From contig CP136571.1 in the NCBI GenBank assembly GCA_035192965.1, forward strand, positions 3,738,501 to 3,802,500: 64,000 nt of DNA, written 5' to 3'. The notes under the pieces were generated by a model. That model was not told the DNA's origin, did no database searches, and saw nothing but the letters and a program-made list of their open reading frames with translations. This document shows, one piece after another, positions 57,678 to 64,000 of the stretch. Positions within the stretch are counted from its first letter, which is position 1, and each line of letters begins with the position of its first letter. The DNA comes from Fuscovulum sp. (GTDB taxonomy: Bacteria > Pseudomonadota > Alphaproteobacteria > Rhodobacterales > Rhodobacteraceae). The position numbers and the translations under genes were made by a program.

Positions 57678-58910
57678 TCAAACCTTCATGTCCACGCCCA
57701 GATGCTTGGCCACGGTGAAGATGTCCTTGTCGCCCCGCCCGCACATGTTCATCACGATGATATGCTCGCGCGGCAGCGTCGGCGCGATCTTCATCACATG
57801 GGCCAGCGCATGGCTCGGCTCCAGCGCCGGGATGATTCCCTCCAGCTTGCAGGAAAGCTGAAACGCCTCCAGCGCCTCGGCATCCGTGATGCTCACATAT
57901 TCCGCCCGGCCAATATCGTGCAGCCAGGCATGTTCCGGCCCGATGCCCGGATAATCCAGCCCCGCGCTGATGCTGAACCCTTCCAGGATCTGCCCGTCAT
58001 CGTCCTGCAACAGATAGGTCCGGTTGCCATGCAGCACGCCCGGCCGCCCCCCGGTCAGCGATGCGCAATGCTGCATGCGGTCATCCACACCCTTGCCGCC
58101 GGCTTCCACCCCGATGATCCGCACCGACGGGTCATCCAGGAACGGATAGAACAGCCCCATCGCGTTGGACCCGCCCCCGATGGCCGCGATCACCGTATCC
58201 GGCAACCGCCCCTCGCCCTCTTGCTCGGCCATCTGCCAGCGCACTTCCTTGCCGATGATGCTCTGGAAATCCCGCACCATCGCCGGGTACGGATGCGGCC
58301 CCGCCACCGTGCCGATGCAATAGAACGTGTCGCGCACATTGGTCACCCAGTCGCGCAACGCATCGTTCATCGCATCCTTCAGCGTCCCCCGGCCCGAGGT
58401 GACGGGAATCACCTCCGCCCCCAACAGCTTCATGCGGAACACGTTGGGTGCCTGCCGCTCCACGTCATGCGCGCCCATATAGACCACGCATTGCAGCCCG
58501 AACTTCGCGCAGACCGTGGCCGTCGCCACCCCATGCTGCCCCGCCCCGGTTTCCGCGATGATCCGCGTCTTGCCCATGCGCCGCGCCAGAATGATCTGCC
58601 CCAGCACATTGTTGATCTTATGCGCGCCGGTATGGTTCAGCTCGTCGCGCTTCATATAGATCTTGGCACCACCCAGATGCTCGGTCAGCCGCTCGGCATA
58701 GTACAGCGGCGACGGGCGGCCCACGTAATGCTTCCACAGATAATCCATCTCGGCCCAGAAAGTCGGGTCGGTCTTGGCATGCTCATAGCGCTCTTCCAGT
58801 TCCAGGATCAGCGGCATCAGCGTCTCGGACACGAACCGCCCGCCGAAAATGCCAAACCGCCCGGCCTCATCCGGCCCGGTCATGAAACTGTTGATCCCGT
58901 CCTCGGCCAT
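57678..58910 (-). CDS. trpB: Tryptophan synthase beta chain
   Basis: A 410-residue PLP enzyme condensing indole and serine. PLP Lys lies in [14 protein letters not shown] (near residue 99), the phosphate loop is GGGSNAMG, and the start is [21 protein letters not shown] chose ATG 58910, with AGGGGG 7 nt upstream; the frame stays open upstream through a hairpin array but without conserved sequence. It is normally directly after trpF; here a divergent gene intervenes, so trpB needs its own promoter. Confidence 0.96.
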   Translation of the reverse strand: MAEDGINSFMTGPDEAGRFGIFGGRFVSETLMPLILELEERYEHAKTDPTFWAEMDYLWKHYVGRPSPLYYAERLTEHLGGAKIYMKRDELNHTGAHKINNVLGQIILARRMGKTRIIAETGAGQHGVATATVCAKFGLQCVVYMGAHDVERQAPNVFRMKLLGAEVIPVTSGRGTLKDAMNDALRDWVTNVRDTFYCIGTVAGPHPYPAMVRDFQSIIGKEVRWQMAEQEGEGRLPDTVIAAIGGGSNAMGLFYPFLDDPSVRIIGVEAGGKGVDDRMQHCASLTGGRPGVLHGNRTYLLQDDDGQILEGFSISAGLDYPGIGPEHAWLHDIGRAEYVSITDAEALEAFQLSCKLEGIIPALEPSHALAHVMKIAPTLPREHIIVMNMCGRGDKDIFTVAKHLGVDMKV

Positions 58911-58980
58911 GGGCCACCCCCTTTGCTTGCCCCCCCGATGTAGCGCCCTTGGCGGCCACAGGAAAGCCCGCACGAAAAAC

Positions 58981-59096
58981 GGAGTTTGACGCAAACGCCG
59001 CGCCGAAATCTGACGCAGATTTCGCAGCCCCCGGCCCAGCGGTCCTGAACCGGAATTTGCGTCAAATTCCGCCGCGATTTCTGCATCAGAAATCGC
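58981..59096. repeat. Array of four hairpins between trpB and the DUF4394 gene
   Basis: Four hairpins with 3-nt loops. First: 58981-58988 / 58992-58999, one mismatch, loop ACG. Second: CGAAATCTG arms at 59004-59012 / 59016-59024, loop ACG. Third: CGGAATTTG arms at 59051-59059 / 59063-59071, loop CGT. Fourth: GCGATTTCTG arms at 59074-59083 / 59087-59096, loop CAT. The centres of the first and third (TTTGACGCAAA, TTTGCGTCAAA) are reverse complements. The array lies in the divergent upstream region of both genes. Confidence 0.8.
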
Positions 59097-59137
59097 CCGC
59101 CCGGACAAACCATCTGACGCTTTCGTGATCGCCCCGG

Positions 59138-59164
59138 TGAAACCTCCCGGGAATCGCTTCGTAA
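59138..59164 (+). promoter_or_regulatory. Possible ECF-type promoter of the DUF4394 gene
   Basis: TGAAACC (59138-59144), 15 nt, then CGTAA (59160-59164): the form of an extracytoplasmic-function sigma promoter (GAAAC-like -35 and CGT-containing -10). The start codon is 39 nt downstream. No classical -35/-10 pair is visible. Which sigma factor would use it is unknown. Confidence 0.3.
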
Positions 59165-59202
59165 CTTCCCATGCAAACGCAAGTGACAACAGGAGACGAT
59201 CC

Positions 59203-59985
59203 ATGAAGACCTTCACAACCGCCCTCACCCTCAGCCTCGTCGGCATGGCGGGCGTCGCACATGCAGACACCGCCCTCGGCCTGACGGGCGACCGCACGCT
59301 GATGATGATTGACACCGCCACCGGCGCCGTGACCGGCAGCGTCGAAGCCCAAGGCGTCACCCGCCTGCACGGCATCGATTACCGCCCCGGCACCGGCAAG
59401 GTGATCGGCGTGACCGAAACGCAGGCCATTGTCGAAATCGACCCCGCCACCGGTGCGACCACCGAAATCGCCAAGATGAACACGATGCTCACCATCGCTG
59501 ACGGTGCAGCCGTCATCGTTGACGTGAACCCCGCCGCCGACCGTCTGCGCTTCATGTCCGGCACCACCAACCACCGTGTGGACATGGCAACCGGCGAAGT
59601 CACCGTCGATGGCGCGCTGAACTTCGACCCGGCCGACGCCAACGCCGCCGCAACCCCGATGGTCGTCGCGGTCGCCTATACCAACAGCTACGGCAAGCCG
59701 GAAAAGACCGCGATGTATGACATCGACGCCGGCCTGAACGCGCTGCTGCAACAGACCGCCCCGAATGATGGCGTCCTCGCCACCATCGGTTCGCTGGGTG
59801 TCACGCTGGAAGGCCCGGTCGCGATGGATGTCGCCACCACCGCCGACGGCACCAACACGGCTTACGTCGCCGCTCTGGGGGGGTTGCACATGCTTGACCT
59901 CGCCACCGGTGCAGTGTCCGGCACCATCGCCATCACCGGCACCGATCAACCGGTCCGCGACCTGACGATCCTGCCCGCGATGTAA
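59203..59985 (+). CDS. DUF4394 secreted protein
   Basis: A 260-residue exported protein with a Sec signal ([18 protein letters not shown]). The mature part is one DUF4394 domain, beta-propeller-like, with repeated [15 protein letters not shown]-type strands, [19 protein letters not shown] and a C-terminal VRDLTILPA. Start ATG 59203 has AGGAGA about 6 nt upstream. It is opposite in strand to trpF and trpB, splitting them. Composition is less GC-biased than the trp genes. Function is unknown; a stress-induced envelope role is plausible. Confidence 0.87.
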   Translation: MKTFTTALTLSLVGMAGVAHADTALGLTGDRTLMMIDTATGAVTGSVEAQGVTRLHGIDYRPGTGKVIGVTETQAIVEIDPATGATTEIAKMNTMLTIADGAAVIVDVNPAADRLRFMSGTTNHRVDMATGEVTVDGALNFDPADANAAATPMVVAVAYTNSYGKPEKTAMYDIDAGLNALLQQTAPNDGVLATIGSLGVTLEGPVAMDVATTADGTNTAYVAALGGLHMLDLATGAVSGTIAITGTDQPVRDLTILPAM

Positions 59986-60039
59986 GCTGACGGCGCTGAT
60001 CCGGGTCCGCTCCCGCCCCGGATCAGCCAACCTTTCAGT

Positions 60040-60678
60040 CTACCCAGCCGCCCGGACAAAGGCCGCAATCTTCGCGGCATCCTTTTGTCCGGGCGCGCTT
60101 TCCACCCCCGACGACACATCCACCTGCCGCGCATTGGTCAGCCGCACCGCTTCGGCCACATTCTCGGCCGTCAGCCCCCCGGCCAGCATCCACGGCCGCA
60201 GCCACCGCCGCTGCGCCACCAGCCGCCAGTCGAAGGACAGCCCGTTCCCCCCCGGCAACGCCGCCCCCTTGGGCGGCTTGGCATCAATCAGGATCTGATC
60301 CGCCACCGTGCTGTAATCGAACAGCGCCGCCAGATCGCCCTCATCCGCCACGCCCACCGCCTTCATCACCGGCAGCCCGTACCGCGCGCGCACCTCGGCC
60401 ACCCGCTCCGGGCTTTCGTGCCCATGCAATTGCAGCATATCCAGCGCGACGCCCTCCACGATGGCATCCAGCGCCGCATCCTCGGCATCCACCACCAGCG
60501 CCACCTTGGCCAGCCCCGGCGGCACCGCCAGCGCCAGCACGGCGGCCTGTTCCACCGTCAGATGGCGCGGCGATTTCGGGAAAAACACGAACCCCGCATA
60601 GGCCGCTCCGGCAGCCGCCACGGCGGCAACATCCTGCACGGTCCGCAGACCGCAGATCTTCACCCGCACCTCGCCCAT
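60040..60678 (-). CDS. trpF: Phosphoribosylanthranilate isomerase
   Basis: A 212-residue TIM-barrel enzyme of tryptophan synthesis. The catalytic Cys is in VKICGLRT at the N-terminus, and the general-acid Asp is in [11 protein letters not shown] (near residue 130). Phosphate loops are [11 protein letters not shown] and [12 protein letters not shown]. It starts 2 nt after the lapA stop, so the two genes are coupled. Confidence 0.95.
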   Translation of the reverse strand: MGEVRVKICGLRTVQDVAAVAAAGAAYAGFVFFPKSPRHLTVEQAAVLALAVPPGLAKVALVVDAEDAALDAIVEGVALDMLQLHGHESPERVAEVRARYGLPVMKAVGVADEGDLAALFDYSTVADQILIDAKPPKGAALPGGNGLSFDWRLVAQRRWLRPWMLAGGLTAENVAEAVRLTNARQVDVSSGVESAPGQKDAAKIAAFVRAAG

Positions 60679-60680
60679 GG

Positions 60681-61043
60681 TCAGCCGGCTTTCCGCGGCT
60701 TGTCGATCAGCGACAGGATCTCATCCTTCGGCACGCTCGACGAATCGCGCATCACTTCCATCTCGCGTTCCAGCCGTGCCAATTCCTTGCCGCGCACGCT
60801 CGCCGTCTTGCGATACTTGTGCTCGCGCAGCCATTCCCAGGTGAACCCGATCAGCACACCCATCACCACCCCGCCCAGAATGACCAGGAACAGCGGCAAT
60901 TCCATCTGCCAGGTCACGCCGAACAGCGCCCCCATATCTTCGGGCAGGAACCGCACCGGCACCACCGTGCGATTGGCCAGCGCCACCGTCAGCAACAGCA
61001 GCAGCATGGCAACGATGATCAGATAGCGGAAATAGCGCAACAT
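60681..61043 (-). CDS. lapA: LapA-domain membrane protein
   Basis: A 120-residue inner-membrane protein with two helices (about 7-24 and 48-70), the LapA/DUF1049 pattern with [11 protein letters not shown] between them, and a basic, helical cytoplasmic tail ([20 protein letters not shown]). LapA proteins are linked to lipopolysaccharide assembly control. Its place between ihfB and trpF is the usual alphaproteobacterial order. Confidence 0.88.
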   Translation of the reverse strand: MLRYFRYLIIVAMLLLLLTVALANRTVVPVRFLPEDMGALFGVTWQMELPLFLVILGGVVMGVLIGFTWEWLREHKYRKTASVRGKELARLEREMEVMRDSSSVPKDEILSLIDKPRKAG

Positions 61044-61116
61044 CCGTGCCTCCCGATGGGTAGGCCCAGACTATCGCGCCCCCGCTCCCGGCGCGCAAGG
61101 CATCAGACAGGAAATC

Positions 61117-61401
61117 TCAGCTCTTGCCGTTCAGCCGGTCGCGCAACAGCTTGCCGGTCTTGAAGAAGGGAACCTTCTTGTCATCGACCTTCACCGCTTC
61201 GCCGGTGCGCGGATTGCGGCCCACGCGCGCATCGCGCGCCTTCACCGAAAACGCGCCAAAGCCGCGCAGCTCCACGCGGTCCCCCTTGGCCAACGCCTCG
61301 ATGATTTCCTCAAAGACCGTATTCACGATCCGCTCCACATGCCGCTGCGTGAGGTGCGGGTTTTCATCCGCGATCTTCTGGATCAGTTCCGAACGGATCA
61401 T
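61117..61401 (-). CDS. ihfB: Integration host factor subunit beta
   Basis: A 94-residue HU/IHF-family DNA-bending protein. The N-terminus is [20 protein letters not shown], and the beta-arm has [21 protein letters not shown] with the intercalating Pro at the tip. It heterodimerises with IhfA. The position next to rpsA and the sequence identify the beta subunit. It has its own promoter and lies beyond the rpsA terminator. Confidence 0.94.
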   Translation of the reverse strand: MIRSELIQKIADENPHLTQRHVERIVNTVFEEIIEALAKGDRVELRGFGAFSVKARDARVGRNPRTGEAVKVDDKKVPFFKTGKLLRDRLNGKS

Positions 61402-61457
61402 CCAAGTCCCCCCTGTGGTTCACCGTTGGCCGGTCGCCACGCTGTTGTTTGGATTGG

Positions 61458-61485
61458 ACTATAGGCAAAAAAACCAACTGCACAA
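61458..61485 (-). promoter_or_regulatory. Candidate ihfB promoter
   Basis: Minus strand: TTGTGC (61485-61480), a 16-nt spacer containing a T-run, then TATAGT (61463-61458). Transcription would start about 50 nt before the ihfB ATG. It lies just past the rpsA terminator, consistent with separate transcription. Confidence 0.55.
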
Positions 61486-61571
61486 CGAAAACGAAAAACC
61501 GCACGTCAAAGCACAGGCCCCCGCGGCAGCCCTGCACCCCTGTTTTTCGCCCCCGCCCCCGCCACAAAGCA

Positions 61572-61597
61572 AAAGGCCCCGCAAACGCGGGGCCTTT
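61572..61597 (-). terminator. Intrinsic terminator of rpsA
   Basis: 11-bp stem AAAGGCCCCGC / GCGGGGCCTTT (61572-61582 with 61587-61597), 4-nt loop. On the minus strand it is followed by TTTTGCTTTG. It begins 23 nt after the rpsA stop. Confidence 0.9.
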
Positions 61598-61620
61598 CCT
61601 AGAAATTCAAGCAGATAGGA

Positions 61621-63300
61621 TCAGTTGCCGCCCTTCAGAGCCGCGCCAAGGATATCCCCCAGCGAAGCACCCGAATCGGACGAACCGTACTGTTCCACGG
61701 CTTCTTTCTCTTCGGCGATCTCGCGCGCCTTGATCGACAGGCCCAGACGACGGGTCTTCGGATCAATGTTGGTCACGCGCACGTCGACGGAATCACCCAC
61801 CTGGAAACGCTCGGGGCGCTGATCGGCCCGGTCGCGCGACAGGTCGGAACGGCGGATGAACGACTTGGCGCCGTTGTATTCCACCTCGACGCCGCCCTCT
61901 TCGATCGCCGTCACAACGACGGTGACGATGGACCCACGCTTCACGCCATCGACTGCATCGGTGAAGTTGTCTTCACCCAGCGCCTTGACCGAAAGCGAGA
62001 TACGCTCCTTCTCGACATCCACCTCGGTGACCGATGCCTTGACGGTGTCGCCCTTGCGATAGTTCGCAATGGCATCCTCGCCACGCTGGTCCCAGGACAG
62101 GTCCGAAAGGTGGACCATGCCGTCGATATCGTTGTCGAGGCCGACGAACAGACCGAATTCGGTGATGTTCTTGACTTCGCCCTCGATGACCGACCCAACC
62201 GGATGGGTTTCGGCGAACACTTCCCACGGGTTGCGCATGGTCTGCTTCAGACCCAGCGACACGCGGCGCTTGGCGCTGTCGATTTCCAGCACCATGACAT
62301 CCACTTCCTGCGAGGTGGACACGATCTTGCCGGGATGCACGTTCTTCTTGGTCCAGGACATTTCCGACACGTGGACCAGACCCTCGACACCGGCTTCCAG
62401 CTCCACGAAGGCGCCGTAATCGGTGATGTTGGTCACGCGGCCCTTGTGGACCGAACCCAGCGGATAGGCACGCTCAACAGCATCCCACGGATCGGCCTGC
62501 AGCTGCTTCATGCCCAGGCTGATACGATGGGTTTCCTTGTTGATCTTGATGACCTGCACCTTGATCGTCTCGCCGATGGCAAGGATTTCCGACGGGTGGT
62601 TCACACGGCGCCATGCCATGTCGGTCACGTGCAGCAGGCCGTCCACGCCGCCCAGGTCGACGAAGGCACCGTATTCGGTGATGTTCTTCACGACGCCGTC
62701 GATGGTCTGGCCTTCGGTCAGGTTGCCGATAACCTCGGCGCGCTGCTCGGCACGCGATTCCTCAAGGATCGCACGGCGCGAGACAACGATGTTGCCACGG
62801 CGACGGTCCATTTTCAGAATCTGGAACGGCTGCTTCATGCCCATCAGCGGGCCAGCATCACGCACCGGACGGACGTCAACCTGCGAACCCGGCAGGAACG
62901 CAACAGCGCCGCCCAGATCGACAGTGAAGCCGCCTTTGACACGACCGAAGATCGCGCCTTCGACGCGGGTCTCCGAAGCATAGGCCTTTTCAAGACGGTC
63001 CCACGCCTCTTCGCGGCGGGCCTTCTCACGGCTGATCTGCGCTTCGCCGCGGGCATTTTCCACGCGGTCCAGATAGACCTCAACCTCGTCGCCCACATTG
63101 ATGTTGGGCTGTTCACCGGGGTTGGCAAATTCCTTCAGATCGATGCGGCCTTCCATCTTGTAGCCGACATCGATGATGGCCTGGCCCGCCTCGATGGCGA
63201 TGACCTTGCCTTTGACAACCGTTCCCTCTTCGGGGGTGTCAATCTCGAAGCTCTCCTTCAGGAGGGCTTCAAATTCTTCCATAGCGTTTTTCGCGCACAT
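61621..63300 (-). CDS. rpsA: Ribosomal protein S1
   Basis: A 559-residue 30S protein that binds mRNA leaders. Six S1 domains follow a short N-terminal ribosome-binding segment (MEEFEALLKESFEIDTPEEG). Domain boundaries are marked by GTVVKGKVIAIEAGQ, GQTIDGVVKNITEYGAF, GSVHKGRVTNITDYGAF and GSVIEGEVKNITEFGLF. I chose ATG 63300; ATG 63282 is an alternative. A cmk gene often precedes rpsA in relatives, but here upstream DNA is non-coding. Confidence 0.96.
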   Translation of the reverse strand: MCAKNAMEEFEALLKESFEIDTPEEGTVVKGKVIAIEAGQAIIDVGYKMEGRIDLKEFANPGEQPNINVGDEVEVYLDRVENARGEAQISREKARREEAWDRLEKAYASETRVEGAIFGRVKGGFTVDLGGAVAFLPGSQVDVRPVRDAGPLMGMKQPFQILKMDRRRGNIVVSRRAILEESRAEQRAEVIGNLTEGQTIDGVVKNITEYGAFVDLGGVDGLLHVTDMAWRRVNHPSEILAIGETIKVQVIKINKETHRISLGMKQLQADPWDAVERAYPLGSVHKGRVTNITDYGAFVELEAGVEGLVHVSEMSWTKKNVHPGKIVSTSQEVDVMVLEIDSAKRRVSLGLKQTMRNPWEVFAETHPVGSVIEGEVKNITEFGLFVGLDNDIDGMVHLSDLSWDQRGEDAIANYRKGDTVKASVTEVDVEKERISLSVKALGEDNFTDAVDGVKRGSIVTVVVTAIEEGGVEVEYNGAKSFIRRSDLSRDRADQRPERFQVGDSVDVRVTNIDPKTRRLGLSIKAREIAEEKEAVEQYGSSDSGASLGDILGAALKGGN

Positions 63301-63433
63301 ATGCAGTTCGTCCTTTATCATGGTTTTCTGGCCATGCGGTTGGCTCCGCCGGTCTTTGTGGCATCCCGTCCGCAAATACCGGCCCGCCCCGGAAAACCGG
63401 CAACAGGCGCGACTCTGCCTCTCGGATGGGGGG

Positions 63434-63462
63434 CCTATAGTCGCTTGAGGTCAGGAAAACAA
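63434..63462 (-). promoter_or_regulatory. Candidate rpsA promoter
   Basis: Minus strand: TTGTTT (63462-63457), a 17-nt spacer and TATAGG (63439-63434), giving a leader of about 130 nt before rpsA. A long leader fits known autoregulation of S1 genes, though I identify no specific structure. Confidence 0.5.
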
Positions 63463-63752
63463 GCGTCAAGCGCCCGCCTCACCCCGCCCGGCGCCACCTC
63501 GCCGCCCGCTGTCCCGGGCCTGCCCCCCACCAACCGCATCCCCGGCCCACGGTCCAGCCTCCCGTCGCCCCCGCACCATCCGGCCCGCGCCCCCGCCACG
63601 CAGCGCCGCCCTGCGAAGCAAGCCACAGGATCAAACCGGCCGCGCTAACGAAAACAGGGCCTTGGTCGTATTAACAAAAACGCAGGCTCTGGGCTGGCAT
63701 CCTGTGCAGCGATCCCAAGGACGGGATTCGCAATCCGTAGGGGAGGTTGATC
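63463..63752. other. Gene-free, strongly C-skewed stretch
   Basis: 290 bp between the divergent rpsA and DUF6614-like genes. 63470-63610 is about half C on the plus strand with few G's, and contains no supportable gene. 63650-63700 is A/T-richer (GTATTAACAAAAACG) and may hold the promoter of the rightward gene, though no clear -35/-10 pair is visible. Confidence 0.5.
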
Positions 63753-64000
63753 GTGAACGTTTACCATTGCTTGATCGAGCTGAAATCAGGGGCGCGCGCG
63801 CTGTCCTTTGCCCATTCTGTTGAACTTTGGCTTGACCATCTGACCAAGCTTGAACTGGTCTCCGGCTGGCGCCTCATGCGCCGCAAATTCGGCCTTGCCT
63901 CCGGCCGCCACACCGATTTCGTGCTGGAGATCGAAATCAAGGGCATGGCCGCCCTCGACGACGCCTTCACCGCGCTGGCCGACGCCGACGATCACGCCGT
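63753..64000 (+). CDS. DUF6614-like protein, 3' end cut by window
   Basis: 82 codons are visible from GTG 63753, which has GGGAGG 6 nt upstream. The product begins MNVYHCLIELKSGARALSFA and contains SGWRLMRRKFGLASGRHTDF near residue 38, then FVLEIEIKGMAALDDAF. It resembles a small conserved Rhodobacteraceae family with a ferredoxin-like alpha/beta pattern (DUF6614, from memory). Function is unknown. It is divergent from rpsA. Confidence 0.75.
   Translation, partial: MNVYHCLIELKSGARALSFAHSVELWLDHLTKLELVSGWRLMRRKFGLASGRHTDFVLEIEIKGMAALDDAFTALADADDHA

Noticed and set aside
62110-63648. 512-codon plus-strand frame
   Set aside because: It is antisense to rpsA; the six S1 domains on the minus strand are unambiguous.

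Overview
The window is GC-rich (roughly 65%), densely packed DNA that reads as a Rhodobacteraceae-type alphaproteobacterial chromosome. The inference rests on gene content and order: rpsA-ihfB-lapA-trpF-trpB, a one-step phosphatidylcholine synthase, acuI, a DUF1127 small protein, the DUF484-xerC pair, an ArsJ-type arsenic operon, and widespread 4-bp ATGA stop/start overlaps. I saw no rRNA, tRNA, CRISPR array, insertion sequence or prophage.

Layout. 1-2916: uronate catabolism (uxaC, cut by the window edge, divergent from a GntR/FCD regulator and kdgK). 3214-11339: an aerobic carbon monoxide dehydrogenase cluster on the minus strand, transcribed coxC, coxM, coxS, coxL, coxD, coxE, coxF and a 42-residue ORF; CoxL has the form I active-site loop. 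11467-13840: a frameshifted GMC oxidoreductase and a bestrophin-like channel. 14013-17130: an arsenic operon (ArsR-ArsC fusion, dedicated GAPDH, ArsJ). 17337-22235: a periplasmic imelysin / di-heme / imelysin / DUF1513 cluster. 22449-23441: acuI.

23448-33311 (minus strand) is an acetate module: acs, an adenylate kinase, DUF4212, an SSS acetate symporter with an unusual insertion, then past a terminator a cNMP/CBS/DUF294 protein, a small membrane protein, a response regulator and a membrane PAS protein fused to a DEDDh exonuclease. 33671-49712 is mostly housekeeping: ruvCA-htpX-ruvB, prmA, msrA, priA, transaldolase, DUF484-xerC and pcs. 49832-52970 is DUF3253 and ileS, the latter with a possible leader peptide. 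53153-57451 holds a large DUF2339 membrane protein, DUF2237, a membrane-anchored LuxR regulator and a PepSY-like secreted protein. 57678-63300 is trpB, a divergent DUF4394 gene separating it from trpF, then lapA, ihfB and rpsA. A DUF6614-like gene runs off the right edge.

Intergenic DNA carries several structures that the genes do not explain: three arrays of two to four short-loop hairpins, one dispersed-repeat-like hairpin, a candidate sRNA next to the DUF1127 gene, a long-loop inverted repeat just before DUF484, and a palindrome around the putative ileS -10 box. All homology calls come from reading motifs by eye, without database searches.
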